A DNA stretch of 64,000 nucleotides from Paenibacillus rhizovicinus (GCF_010365285.1 NZ_CP048286.1:5630001-5694000), one strand, 5' to 3'; numbered from the stretch's first letter, positions 45,398-54,712 are shown. Notes: generated by a model from the sequence alone, not told the origin. Translations and numbers: made by a program.

Positions 45398-45461
45398 CGC
45401 CCCTTAAAGCAGACATGGGAGAACGCCCCGGGCGTAGGCCGATGAATTGCTTTAGGGGGCG
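45398..45461. terminator. Nested double hairpin between operon genes
   Basis: A 14-base outer stem (45398-45411 with 45448-45461, one G-U pair) encloses a smaller hairpin ACGCCC-C-GGGCGT (45423-45435). No T-run follows. It is probably an RNA structure that protects the solute-binding transcript or slows read-through into the next hydrolase. Confidence 0.5.
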
Positions 45462-45550
45462 CTGTTCATACAAGGGAGCAATTGCCGCGACGGAACGCCG
45501 AACATGCAATACGAGGACTCATGCTAAGACATAAAGGAGCTGTAACACCT

Positions 45551-47737
45551 ATGGATTATCGCGTCATCAAAGAGAATGATTTGTTTCTGCTGACGGACCA
45601 GAGCGGCAATATTCCGGAACATCAAGAGCAAGGCGACGGATTCGGCTTGTATATGCAGGACACCAGGTTTCTCAGCAGGATGGAGCTTCTGATCAACGGC
45701 AAGAAGCCGATCGTGCTGGCATCCGAAGCCGACCAGAACTTCCTCTCCACGATCCTGCTCACGAATCCGCATATGGAAGAGAACGGCGTGCTGACGCTAT
45801 GGAGAGAATCGATCGAGCTGAAGCGGACGCGATACATCTATAAGGACGTGTTGTACGAAACGATCCAAGCGACGAACTACAGCCCGTATGCATGTTCGTT
45901 CGAACTATCGCTGCGGATCGATGCGGATTTCGCCGATATGTTCGTCGTCCGCGGCTTCATGCACGGCGAGCTGGGCAAGCCAAGGGGACGCCGGATCCAA
46001 GGCGGCGCGATGCAGCTTGGTTACGATGGCGCCGACGGCATGATCCGCGAACTGAAGATCGGTTGGCCGAAGGATGCCGGTTCGGTGAAGCCGGACGGCA
46101 CGATTTGTTTTCCGATCACGCTGGACGCAGCGCAATCCGCGTCGATTCCCTTCCATTACATGCCGATCGTGAACGGCGCCGAGCCGAAGCTGTACCCGCG
46201 GACGGAGGCGTTGAACACGCTTCAAGCCGAGTACGATAACTGGCTGGGCACGTCCACGACGCTCGACAGCGACATGCCCCTCATGAACGACCTGTATAAC
46301 CGCGGCATGCTGGATTTGCGCGTGCTGATGACCGACCTCGGGTTCGGCATGTTCCCGGTCGCGGGGCTTCCATGGTTCGCCGTTCCGTTCGGACGGGACA
46401 GTCTGATCACGGCGCTGCAGATGCTTCCGGTTCGTCCGGAGATCGCGCTCGGCACGCTGCGCACGATGGCGCATCATCAAGGCGTCAAGCTGGATGCGTG
46501 GCACGACGAACAGCCCGGCAAGATTATGCACGAGCTTCGCAAAGGCGAGCTCTCGAACACGAATCAAGTGCCGTTCTCGCCTTATTTCGGCACGATCGAC
46601 GCGACGCCTCTCTTCCTGGTGCTGCTGGGCGAATACGTGAAATGGACGGGCGATTACCGCGCACTGAAGGAACTGATGCCGAATGCGCTTCGCGCGCTCG
46701 ATTGGATCGACGAATACGGTCACCGCGAAGGCGGCAAGTTCGTGGCCTATTTCCAGGAATCCTCCAAAGGGATCGCCAACCAAGGCTGGAAGGATTCCGC
46801 CGATTCCGTCGTTCACCGGGACGGCAGCTACGCGAAGGCGCCGATCGCCTTGATCGAGGTGCAGGGCTACGTATACCAGGCGAAGCGGGCATTGGCCGGG
46901 CTGTTCGCCGTCATGGCCGAGCGAGAAGGCGATGGCGAGTATGCTTACGGCGCCCTCGGCAAGAAACTGGAAGCCGATGCGGAAGCGCTTCGGACCCGAT
47001 TCGAAGCCGATTTTTGGATGGCGGAAGAGAATTACTACGCGATCGCGCTCGATCGCGAGAACAAGCGCGTCGAGTCCGTGACGTCAAATCCCGGACACGC
47101 GCTCATGTCCGGCCTGTTCGCGCCGGAGCGCGCGGCGGCCGTGGCCAAGCGGCTCGTGGCGCCGGATATGTTCGGAGGGTACGGCATCCGCACCATGGCG
47201 GAGGGGCAGACGGGTTATAACCCGATGAGCTACCACGACGGCAGCATTTGGCCGCATGACAACTCCATGTGCCTGATGGGGCTTAGCGCCCAAGGCTTCC
47301 GGCAGGAAGCCGCGGTCGTTATCGAAGGCTTGCTGGAAGCTTCGAAGAAGTTCGAGAACAACCGGCTGCCCGAGTTGTTCTGCGGCTACTCCGCCGTACA
47401 CGGCCGTCCGGTCAGTTACCCGGTCGCTTGCTCGCCGCAAGCTTGGGCCGCCGGCACGCCGCTCGTATTCATGACGTCGATGCTCGGTTTGTCGCTCGAT
47501 CTCGAGGCCAAGACGATCCGTCTCAACCCTGTTCTTCCTCGCGGCATGAACCGATTGCGCATCGGCAACATGCGGATCGGCGAGGGCTTGATAAGCGTTC
47601 AAGTAGAACGCGACGGGGACGGCTATCGAACGAAGGTCGACGGCAGCGGCACGACATGGAAAGTCGAACTTCCTAACGGAGCGAAAGCAGCTGCCGAGGA
47701 ATCGGCTCGCGCAATGAGCGGAGGTGCCATGAAGTGA
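45551..47737 (+). CDS. Amylo-alpha-1,6-glucosidase-like hydrolase (glycogen-debranching type)
   Basis: 728 residues from ATG 45551 with AAAGGAG eleven bases upstream. The N-terminal 230 residues are the debranching-enzyme N-terminal beta domain (GLYMQDTRFLSRMELLINGK). The rest is an alpha/alpha toroid with GLPWFAVPFGRDSLITALQM and YHDGSIWPHDNSM, both typical of this class. No signal peptide. Related bacterial enzymes act on varied oligosaccharides, so the sugar is not certain. It ends overlapping the GH36 gene by four bases. Confidence 0.85.
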   Translation: MDYRVIKENDLFLLTDQSGNIPEHQEQGDGFGLYMQDTRFLSRMELLINGKKPIVLASEADQNFLSTILLTNPHMEENGVLTLWRESIELKRTRYIYKDVLYETIQATNYSPYACSFELSLRIDADFADMFVVRGFMHGELGKPRGRRIQGGAMQLGYDGADGMIRELKIGWPKDAGSVKPDGTICFPITLDAAQSASIPFHYMPIVNGAEPKLYPRTEALNTLQAEYDNWLGTSTTLDSDMPLMNDLYNRGMLDLRVLMTDLGFGMFPVAGLPWFAVPFGRDSLITALQMLPVRPEIALGTLRTMAHHQGVKLDAWHDEQPGKIMHELRKGELSNTNQVPFSPYFGTIDATPLFLVLLGEYVKWTGDYRALKELMPNALRALDWIDEYGHREGGKFVAYFQESSKGIANQGWKDSADSVVHRDGSYAKAPIALIEVQGYVYQAKRALAGLFAVMAEREGDGEYAYGALGKKLEADAEALRTRFEADFWMAEENYYAIALDRENKRVESVTSNPGHALMSGLFAPERAAAVAKRLVAPDMFGGYGIRTMAEGQTGYNPMSYHDGSIWPHDNSMCLMGLSAQGFRQEAAVVIEGLLEASKKFENNRLPELFCGYSAVHGRPVSYPVACSPQAWAAGTPLVFMTSMLGLSLDLEAKTIRLNPVLPRGMNRLRIGNMRIGEGLISVQVERDGDGYRTKVDGSGTTWKVELPNGAKAAAEESARAMSGGAMK

Positions 47738-49542
47738 CGATGGAGGAGCAAGGTCTGAAACGCGAGCAAATGGCCGTTAGCCATGGGATGGACGGCGTTA
47801 CGGAGTATTGGACGTCGTTTACTTGTCTTACTTCGGCGGGGTGCGAAGTGACGGATGCATTCAGTGTGAACGCATCCGTCGGCGATTCCGCGGTTCGGGC
47901 CGTCTACTACGAAAGCGCTTGGGGGCGGGAGTATACGCCGGTAACGGTGGAAGTTACGGGGCGACTGCGTATCGAGAATCGTAAAGGGCGGTCGTCGGCC
48001 GACGTGCATCCGCTGATTCTGGTGCATGGCCGGAGCGGAGCAGTGTACGCCTATGCCGTCGCGTGGTCGGGCAATTGGATGCTGGAGATCGAGCCCTCCG
48101 ATTCCGATTGCGCATTCACGGTACGCGGCGGACTGGCGTCGGCGTCCTTCGCGAAGAAGCTGTCTGCAGGAGAGACATGGACAACGCCTAAAGTCATGGG
48201 TGCATCTTCGAAGACCGGCTCGCTGAACGAAATCAGCGCGAAATTCCATGCCTGGTACGAAACCGTAACGCCTCGCAATGCCTTGTCGGATCAGATGCCG
48301 GTGGAATGGAATCACTGGTGGGCTTACGAGGATAAATGGATCAACGAGGACGTTTTCCTGCGCAACGCCGACCTGGCCGCGGAGATCGGCGTGGAAGTCT
48401 GCACGCTGGATGCCGGCTGGTTCGGCTCCGACGATGCAGATGAACATTGGTTCGACGTTCGCGGCGACTGGCATAAAGTGAACCGGACACGGTTCCCGAA
48501 GGGAATCCGCTATCTGGCCGATTATGTGCACGGCAAAGGCATGAAGTTCGGTTTATGGTGCGAGATCGAGGGGCTTGGCGCCAAAGCGGACCTGTGCGGC
48601 ACCCATCCGCAGTTCGTCGCGAAGCGCGACGGCGCGTTTCTCGGGTATGTCTGCTTGGGCGGAGAGGAAGCGCAGCGCTGGGCGTTTGCCACGTTAGCCG
48701 GCATGATCGAGGACTACGACTGCGACTGGATCAAGATCGATTTCAATCTCGATCCGGGCGAAGGCTGCAATTGCGGCGATCACGGACACGGCGCGCATGA
48801 CGGGCTTTATGCCCATTACGAGGGGCTCTACCGCGTGCTGGAACAGATTCGCGAACGCTATCCCGAAATCGTCTTGGAGAACTGCAGCTCGGGCGGACTG
48901 CGCACCGATCTCGGCATCATACGGCAGATGCACGTCAATTTCCTCAGCGATCCGGATTACTCCGAGCACCAGCTGCAAGCGTTCTGGGCGGCTTCGCTCG
49001 TCCTGCCTCCGCAGCGCTGTCTCCATTGGGCGTGGTCGAATACGTGCGGAGACGGTTTCCCGGGCATGGACTTCGGCAGTCCGGAGCTGAGCGAGAGCGC
49101 GTTCAAGTTTCATATGCGCACCGCGATGCTGCATACCACGGGCTACTCGCATCCGCTGCCCCGATATGACGGGCATACGCTTGCCGACATGCGGGCACAA
49201 ATCGCGTTCTATAAAGCGCATGCGCGGGAATGGATTCGGGGCAGCACGCTCTATCGTCTGACGCCGCAAGCGGTTCGCGGCGGCCAAGGCGCCGGTTGGA
49301 ATGCCTATTCGTTCGTGAAGCCGGCCGGGGAAGGAACGGCTTGCTTGTTCGTGTTCAGGCTCGAGCATGGCGAGGCATCGGCGCGTATCCGGCTGGAGGG
49401 CCTGGAAGCGGACCGGCATTACGCCGTGGAGGACGTGGATACAGGGGCGGTATTCGTTCAAACGGGAGCCGAGCTGATGAGCGAGGGATTGTTCTTCGAT
49501 GATATGCAGCCGGTTGAATCCCGGGTGCTGCGGCTGCGGTAA
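47734..49542 (+). CDS. GH36-type alpha-galactosidase
   Basis: 602 residues from GTG 47734, which overlaps the upstream stop and has GGAGGTG seven bases before it. The barrel shows the GH36 hallmarks: EIGVEVCTLDAGWFG, the nucleophile D336 in WIKIDFN, and the acid/base D392 in CSSGGLRTDLG. The length is shorter than the 730-residue Bacillus enzymes because the N-terminal beta domain is reduced. No signal peptide. It would release alpha-linked galactose or a related sugar from imported oligosaccharides. Confidence 0.88.
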   Translation: MTMEEQGLKREQMAVSHGMDGVTEYWTSFTCLTSAGCEVTDAFSVNASVGDSAVRAVYYESAWGREYTPVTVEVTGRLRIENRKGRSSADVHPLILVHGRSGAVYAYAVAWSGNWMLEIEPSDSDCAFTVRGGLASASFAKKLSAGETWTTPKVMGASSKTGSLNEISAKFHAWYETVTPRNALSDQMPVEWNHWWAYEDKWINEDVFLRNADLAAEIGVEVCTLDAGWFGSDDADEHWFDVRGDWHKVNRTRFPKGIRYLADYVHGKGMKFGLWCEIEGLGAKADLCGTHPQFVAKRDGAFLGYVCLGGEEAQRWAFATLAGMIEDYDCDWIKIDFNLDPGEGCNCGDHGHGAHDGLYAHYEGLYRVLEQIRERYPEIVLENCSSGGLRTDLGIIRQMHVNFLSDPDYSEHQLQAFWAASLVLPPQRCLHWAWSNTCGDGFPGMDFGSPELSESAFKFHMRTAMLHTTGYSHPLPRYDGHTLADMRAQIAFYKAHAREWIRGSTLYRLTPQAVRGGQGAGWNAYSFVKPAGEGTACLFVFRLEHGEASARIRLEGLEADRHYAVEDVDTGAVFVQTGAELMSEGLFFDDMQPVESRVLRLR

Positions 49543-49610
49543 GCCGTTCATGGCGAATAATCGACAATAGAAGACAGCAGCCATCCATTCTACAGCAGAG
49601 GTGATTCATA

Positions 49611-49952
49611 ATGCCGGTTATCCGGGTGAAGGAACAGGAGCATTTTCCGAGCTGGAGCGAGATCAATCATTATGGCGTTAATTATTTGAAGGTCGGCCAG
49701 GAAGTCCCGCTGCACTATCACGATTGCAACGAATATTGGATCATCGTCAGCGGCCGGGGAATCTGCACGACGGAAGGGGATTCTTATGAAATCGGCCCCG
49801 GCGACATAGTGTTGACGAAACAGGGCGACGAACATTCGCTGGTCGTGACCGAGGAAATGACGGCCGTCTATATTTATGGCGTTTTGCCTCCGGGCGGCTC
49901 GATCGGGTACCGTTACCGGGACACGGCGCGGCAAGAAACGGCGCAGTCATAA
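49611..49952 (+). CDS. Small cupin-domain protein
   Basis: 113 residues forming a single cupin barrel. Motif 1 (LHYHDCNEYWIIVSGRGICTT) and motif 2 (GDIVLTKQGDEHSLVV) carry the metal-binding His residues. GAGGTGATT precedes the ATG. In this operon it may be a sugar isomerase/epimerase accessory or a sugar sensor; nothing decides it. Confidence 0.85.
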   Translation: MPVIRVKEQEHFPSWSEINHYGVNYLKVGQEVPLHYHDCNEYWIIVSGRGICTTEGDSYEIGPGDIVLTKQGDEHSLVVTEEMTAVYIYGVLPPGGSIGYRYRDTARQETAQS

Positions 49953-50019
49953 ATCACATGGATGAGCGGGGAATCGGGACATATTCCGGTCAACGCATCA
50001 ATGAAACGGAGCGTGCAGC

Positions 50020-51048
50020 GTGAATCAAAAATTGAAATTGATCCAAGCCGGCATAGGCGGCCATGGGGGCGGCGTGGCGCGTCATTTCGTCCGGCATTCC
50101 GAAGACTTCGAACTCGTGGGGCTGCTCGATCTGAATCGGGATGCCTTGCGCGCGGCGGGAACCGAGTTCGGTATCCCGGAGGAACGGCTGTATACCGATT
50201 ATCGCGCCGCCATCGCTGAGTCGGGCGCCGATGCGATGCTGCTCGTCGTCATCTCGCCGGCGCACTACGAGATCGCCAAGTGCGCGCTGGAACACGGCCT
50301 GCACGTGCTGATCGAGAAACCGTTCACGCTGACGCTCTCCGATGCGGAGGAGCTTGTGACGCTTGCTGAGAAGCAGGGATGCAACATCATGATCAATCAG
50401 AACTACCGCTACAACACGGCTGTGCTTACCTTGAAAGGGGCGCTCGCGGACGCGGCGCTCGGGAAGCCGTTATTCGTGCAATCCCGCTTCTTCTGCGACC
50501 ATGACGGGAAACCTTACCAGCGGGCGATGGACAACTATACGCTCCTGGAAATGTCGGTCCATCACGTCGATATGATTCGCTTCCTGCTGGACACGGATAT
50601 CGTCGCCGTCAACGGCCGGACCTGGAACGATCCCGCCAGCGGCTATCAAGGCGATCCGCATGTGCAGGCGACGTACGATACGGAAGCGGGCGTTCCCGTA
50701 TTTTATCTCGGCAGCCTGCTGGCCAAGGGCGTCGCGGATCCGTGGGATGGCGTCTGGCGCTTCCAATTCGAGCGCGGCGCGGTCCATCTTGACGATCTAG
50801 GCGAAGGCTACGGCGTGTATGCGGCCGATGCGGGGCAACAAGTTCGGAAGCTGACGAACGCAGTCAACGAGAAGGACAGCATCCACGGGGTATTGGCCGA
50901 ATTCGCGGCATCGATCCGCGAGGGAAGGGCACCGGCGATTTCCGGAGCGGACAACCTCCGCACGCTGGCGGCGCTGTTCGCGACGGCGGCTTCCTCGCGG
51001 GAAGGCAGGACGGTTCGAATCAGCGAATTGTTGACGCCGTCGAACTAA
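50020..51048 (+). CDS. Gfo/Idh/MocA-family sugar oxidoreductase
   Basis: 342 residues from GTG 50020 with GGAGCG upstream. The N-terminal Rossmann fold has an altered dinucleotide motif (IQAGIGGHGGGVARHF) and the family signature HVLIEKPFTLT, whose lysine takes part in catalysis. The C-terminal half is the beta-sheet dimer domain. It should oxidise or epimerise a sugar released by the hydrolases in this operon, using NAD(P). Last gene of the operon. Confidence 0.92.
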   Translation: MNQKLKLIQAGIGGHGGGVARHFVRHSEDFELVGLLDLNRDALRAAGTEFGIPEERLYTDYRAAIAESGADAMLLVVISPAHYEIAKCALEHGLHVLIEKPFTLTLSDAEELVTLAEKQGCNIMINQNYRYNTAVLTLKGALADAALGKPLFVQSRFFCDHDGKPYQRAMDNYTLLEMSVHHVDMIRFLLDTDIVAVNGRTWNDPASGYQGDPHVQATYDTEAGVPVFYLGSLLAKGVADPWDGVWRFQFERGAVHLDDLGEGYGVYAADAGQQVRKLTNAVNEKDSIHGVLAEFAASIREGRAPAISGADNLRTLAALFATAASSREGRTVRISELLTPSN

Positions 51049-51130
51049 CGTTGCAACGCTCTTGTTCCGGGAAGATATCGCTTTAGACTGGACAATAAGT
51101 ATAAGTACGAGTAAATTCCATATAGGCATA

Positions 51131-51163
51131 GACCCGCAGCCCGTACCTGCGGGTCTTTTGTTT
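51131..51163 (+). terminator. Terminator of the glycan operon
   Basis: GACCCGCAG (51131-51139) and CTGCGGGTC (51147-51155), followed by TTTTGTTTT. A strong intrinsic terminator ending the operon after the oxidoreductase. Confidence 0.92.
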
Positions 51164-51282
51164 TGATGTAAGGGGCAGGAGAGTTCCGTTTAATGGTTGA
51201 ATTCATAAACATGCAGACCCTTGCCGGAAGGATCGAATGAAGAATATTTTCAACCAATCGACGACGAAGGGATGATTAATGA

Positions 51283-51501
51283 ATGGATATTACACCGCAA
51301 GAAGAGAACATGATTAAGGCGCTCCGCGAGGCCGAGCTGCCTCCTTTATTCGTGCTCATACGCATGAGAAGCGATATTTTAAATGACACGGTCAATGTGG
51401 ACGAGGGCAGAAGAGATGACGTCGTACAGGCTCTAGAGAAATACATCGGCCCGCTATGGGGAGATTATCATGACGGGAAGCATTCAAATACCGAGGAATA
51501 G
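51283..51501 (+). CDS. Hypothetical 72-residue acidic protein
   Basis: A short soluble protein (EENMIKALREAELPPLFVLI at the start) without signal peptide or membrane helix. GAAGGGATG lies upstream of the ATG. The family is not recognised. Mixed helix prediction and many acidic residues suggest a small cytoplasmic protein. Confidence 0.55.
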   Translation: MDITPQEENMIKALREAELPPLFVLIRMRSDILNDTVNVDEGRRDDVVQALEKYIGPLWGDYHDGKHSNTEE

Positions 51502-51597
51502 GCAGTAAATAGGAAAAAGCGAGAACTATTTCTTCTCTTTATGCGGAAATAAATGCCGGGTATGATGGAGGAAACTGATTTACTAAGGGATGACACC

Positions 51598-52044
51598 ATG
51601 CGAAAACTTGTAAAATTCATCACGATTATTGGCATATGCCTTGTTTTGATTGCCGCTTATGTGTTCTATCGCCAGCAAACCAATGACTTTGGTTATACGG
51701 AAGGTACGCCCTTTGATGCACCTCTTGCGTCACCGAACGGGGAATATAGTGCCCAAGCATTCTATCGGTATTATGGCGGTGCCGCTGGCGGAACGATGAT
51801 GTTCGTGAATATTACGGATCATCGGCATGAGGATGCCGTTCGAACGATCTATTACGAACAAACGCATCATACGCCGACGATCAGCTGGGCGGATAATCGT
51901 ACGCTTGCGATTACAAACCCATCCGACTATGAGAATTACGATGCTGTATTAGACGTGACCACCGACGTGTACGATGCGACTGGGAGAGCGTGCCGCGCCT
52001 ATAAAATAAAGAAAAAATTCCATTGCGTTACGGAAAGTAAGTAA
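51598..52044 (+). CDS. DUF5412-like membrane-anchored protein
   Basis: 148 residues from ATG 51598 with AAGGGA upstream; an ATG at 51553 lacks a ribosome site. One N-terminal helix (FITIIGICLVLIAAYVFY) anchors an outside domain with SPNGEYSAQAFYRYYGGAAGG, a pattern I associate with DUF5412 of Bacilli. Function unknown. The stop overlaps the region before the next gene. Confidence 0.7.
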   Translation: MRKLVKFITIIGICLVLIAAYVFYRQQTNDFGYTEGTPFDAPLASPNGEYSAQAFYRYYGGAAGGTMMFVNITDHRHEDAVRTIYYEQTHHTPTISWADNRTLAITNPSDYENYDAVLDVTTDVYDATGRACRAYKIKKKFHCVTESK

Positions 52045-52073
52045 TGGATCGTAGTTCTTCGGAGGTGGCAGCC

Positions 52074-53042
52074 GTGAAAGACGCAGCGAGATTGTTCGAT
52101 TTTCAAGCGCTGAACGAAGACATGGTGAAGAGGCTGTTCGCCACGTTCGACCCCAGGGCCAACATTACCCAAGTCTCGGCCTTAACGAAAGGCATGAGCA
52201 CGAGCAATTATGCTTTATGGACAGACAGCGGCGGCAAGTATGTATTGCGGATTTATCCCCCTAACAACGATCATTGCCGAATTGAAGTGGCGGCGTACCG
52301 GTATGCGAAAGAAAAGCTAAGTGCCCCTGAAATTTTCTTCTTCGATGACAGCAAGCAGCTTGTCCCTTTTTCGTACCTGATCATGGCATTTATTGAAGGC
52401 TCAACGTTAGGGGATTTTATTGAGGGGAACGCGGGATGTCCTGACCCTGTCATCCATCGAATCGGCAGTTCGCTTGCCTTGCTGCATCAAACCGAATATC
52501 CGCACATGGCGCTGTTAGACGAGCAATTGCAGACCGCGGAACAACTGGAACCCTTCGAGAGCCAATATTACACGCTGCTAAACGGCCAAGCAGGGTCCCA
52601 CATTGAACCTTCGACGAAAGAGAAATGTCTGCAATTCCTAACGGATCACGCTGGATTGGTCGGGCGGATTGCGGACAAGCATGCGTTCTCGCATGGGGAC
52701 TTCATATTCTCCAATATTATGATCAGGCCTTCGTTGGAGCCTTGTTTTATCGATTACGAGTATTGTTTCGCTGCGCCCGTCTTTTATGACATCGGAAAAT
52801 TCTTCAGGACAAGAACGCAAGTCGAGCGCTATATCGGCGCAGACACCGTGGCCGCCTTCCAGGAAGGCTACAACCGTGAGGCGAGAGAACCTTTGCCCGA
52901 GAAATGGTACGAACTTTCCAAGCTTGCCGATATCTCTACCATGCTTCACCTCATCAACAAACCGCGAATTCCGGACGGATGGGGAATGGCCATCGATGGC
53001 GAGATCGATAGGAATTTGGAACTGTTACGGGCTGGAGGTTAA
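52074..53042 (+). CDS. APH-family phosphotransferase
   Basis: 322 residues from GTG 52074, six bases after GGAGGTG (52061-52067); ATG 52044, overlapping the previous stop, would add ten residues. The kinase-like fold is complete: YVLRIYPPN holds the nucleotide-loop region, HGDFIFSNIMIRP the catalytic loop, and CFIDYEYC the metal-binding Asp. Such proteins phosphorylate aminoglycosides, choline, homoserine or other small hydroxyl compounds; the substrate cannot be told here. Confidence 0.85.
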   Translation: MKDAARLFDFQALNEDMVKRLFATFDPRANITQVSALTKGMSTSNYALWTDSGGKYVLRIYPPNNDHCRIEVAAYRYAKEKLSAPEIFFFDDSKQLVPFSYLIMAFIEGSTLGDFIEGNAGCPDPVIHRIGSSLALLHQTEYPHMALLDEQLQTAEQLEPFESQYYTLLNGQAGSHIEPSTKEKCLQFLTDHAGLVGRIADKHAFSHGDFIFSNIMIRPSLEPCFIDYEYCFAAPVFYDIGKFFRTRTQVERYIGADTVAAFQEGYNREAREPLPEKWYELSKLADISTMLHLINKPRIPDGWGMAIDGEIDRNLELLRAGG

Positions 53043-53050
53043 CGTATCTT

Positions 53051-53086
53051 GGAGCGGTTTGCCAGTGACAGCTGCTCCATTTTTTC
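53051..53086 (+). terminator. Terminator after the phosphotransferase gene
   Basis: GGAGC (53051-53055) pairs with GCTCC of GCTGCTCC, with partial pairing inside the loop, then ATTTTTTC. It lies a few bases past the stop. Confidence 0.65.
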
Positions 53087-53179
53087 GTTACGTTTTATTT
53101 ACGTGGATGATCTCAAAATATGGTAGGATGAAGGCGCTCAAAATCTGGACGATTTTATAGAATCCGCAAGGAGATCCTT

Positions 53180-53449
53180 ATGAACAAGTATGGTTTTCAA
53201 ATCGTCGTCTGCTGCGTGGGTATTTTGTTGCCTATCGTTTTTACGCTCTACTTTCTTTGGGATATTCATCAACCCAAAATAGGACCTGTAGGTGATGGAA
53301 AACCAAATTACCCTACTTTTATTCAAATGGTGCCGGCTGCATGCTGCGTCCTGATGGGGGCTTTGAATTTGCCTGTTGCGATTATGCGATACAGGCAAAA
53401 CAAAAAGGCCCAAACCAATGACCAGAGAAATGAAGAACCTTTAGACTAA
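53180..53449 (+). CDS. Small two-helix membrane protein
   Basis: 89 residues with helices at about 7-27 and 50-68 and a charged C-terminal tail. AAGGAGATCCTT precedes the ATG. No family recognised. It starts a run of small genes. Confidence 0.65.
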   Translation: MNKYGFQIVVCCVGILLPIVFTLYFLWDIHQPKIGPVGDGKPNYPTFIQMVPAACCVLMGALNLPVAIMRYRQNKKAQTNDQRNEEPLD

Positions 53450-53487
53450 CGAGCATGATTAAGTAACGCATCTAGGAGGGATTCCAT

Positions 53488-53655
53488 ATTACGACTCTTA
53501 TTCTCCTCTTATTAATCGTCATTATCATTCAACTTTTTGTGATTAACGCGAAGTTACCGAAGCGGGATTATTCGAAAGAGGCTGTTGATGCTGCAATGAA
53601 GAGGGACGGTCTTCTCGGGGATGAAGGGAAACGATCCAAACCAAACCAAGAGTAG
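53488..53655 (+). CDS. Small one-helix membrane protein with apparent ATT start
   Basis: AGGAGGG (53474-53480) is followed after seven bases by ATT and an open frame of 55 codons to TAG. The product would have one hydrophobic helix (LILLLLIVIIIQLFVI) and a basic, charged tail (NAKLPKRDYSKEAVDAAMKR). No ATG, GTG or TTG is in frame near the ribosome site. Either ATT is used as a rare start, or the start codon has been lost. The coherent tail argues that it is or recently was a real gene. Confidence 0.5.
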   Translation: MTTLILLLLIVIIIQLFVINAKLPKRDYSKEAVDAAMKRDGLLGDEGKRSKPNQE

Positions 53656-53704
53656 ATAGGTGTCCGTTTAATAGGAGTAATTGACCGAAAGGAGTGTCGG
53701 CGAA

Positions 53705-54097
53705 ATGGAATGTCCTTGGTGCAATCATGAGGTGGAAATTGTCAAAGGAAGATGCCCGCGCTGCCGGAATAAACTGTACGAAGTCACGGAAGAGGATTTT
53801 ATATCGGACCCGCTCAGTGAGAACGACTCCGAATCCTTCGCGACGGAGGAATTAAGCATTATTGCGGTCATCGAGGACAACTTCAAGTGCGCGAAATGCA
53901 AAGGAAGCGAGTGCAGCGTGAAGGAGATCGCAATGACGGGTGCGGGCGTGAGTAAATTGTTCGATATCCAGTACAACCATTATTTGTTCGTATCGTGCAT
54001 GAATTGCGGGTTTGTGGAGGTCTATGACCCTGATGTTCTGGAAGGCCATAAGATTGGAAAACTTGGAACCGTGATGGATATATTATTTGGAAGTTAG
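53705..54097 (+). CDS. Zinc-ribbon protein
   Basis: 130 residues from ATG 53705 with AAAGGAG nine bases upstream. The N-terminal CPWC...CPRC and the central CAKC...CMNC pairs should bind two zinc ions. Between them is an acidic linker. The pattern suggests a nucleic-acid- or protein-binding ribbon of unknown role. Confidence 0.75.
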   Translation: MECPWCNHEVEIVKGRCPRCRNKLYEVTEEDFISDPLSENDSESFATEELSIIAVIEDNFKCAKCKGSECSVKEIAMTGAGVSKLFDIQYNHYLFVSCMNCGFVEVYDPDVLEGHKIGKLGTVMDILFGS

Positions 54098-54127
54098 TAG
54101 AGTCCGAACATGCCGGAGGCGTAAACG

Positions 54128-54664
54128 ATGATTATCATGATAAATGGAGCATTCGGGATTGGGAAAACCTCCGTTGCCAATAAACTTTGGAATTCCATGA
54201 TGAATAGCATGATTTATGACCCTGAAGTAGTGGGCTATATGTTGCGTAACATGATTCCCGAAGAACTACGAACACCGGATGAACGAACGGACAATTTTCA
54301 AGACATGGAATTGTGGAAAATCCTCGTGGTGCAAGTCGCGGAGCTGCTGTATAAGAAATATAGGAAAAGCTTGATTGTGCCGATGACAATCTATAACAAA
54401 GACTATTTTCGCTACATATACGAGGGCTTTAAGCAAATTGATCCTCATACGTATCACTTTTGCTTGATTGGGAGTGAAGAAACGATAGGTGAACGCCTCC
54501 GAAATCGCGGGGAGTCCGAAGGGAATTGGTGTTTTCAGCAGATCGGAAAATGTTTGGAAGCCTATCAGGATCCCTGTTTCGAAGATTTTATTCGGACTGA
54601 TGATGTAAGTGTAGATGACATCGTGCAAACGATTGAAACCAGATTGACTAAGCCCAGCTCATAA
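54128..54664 (+). CDS. TmrB-like P-loop protein (tunicamycin-resistance family)
   Basis: 178 residues. Walker A is GAFGIGKT at residues 7-14. The segments MIYDPEVVGYMLRNMIPEE, LIVPMTIYNKDYF and CFEDFIRTDDVSVDDI correspond, by my memory, to the same places in TmrB of Bacillus subtilis, which binds tunicamycin and ATP at the membrane. The size fits (TmrB is just under 200 residues). It may give resistance to a nucleoside antibiotic, but a general nucleoside-kinase-like role is also possible. Confidence 0.75.
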   Translation: MIIMINGAFGIGKTSVANKLWNSMMNSMIYDPEVVGYMLRNMIPEELRTPDERTDNFQDMELWKILVVQVAELLYKKYRKSLIVPMTIYNKDYFRYIYEGFKQIDPHTYHFCLIGSEETIGERLRNRGESEGNWCFQQIGKCLEAYQDPCFEDFIRTDDVSVDDIVQTIETRLTKPSS

Positions 54665-54712
54665 CCGTGCAGGCTGCCGTACTCGATTCCGGTACTGAGG
54701 TGAACGATTAGA

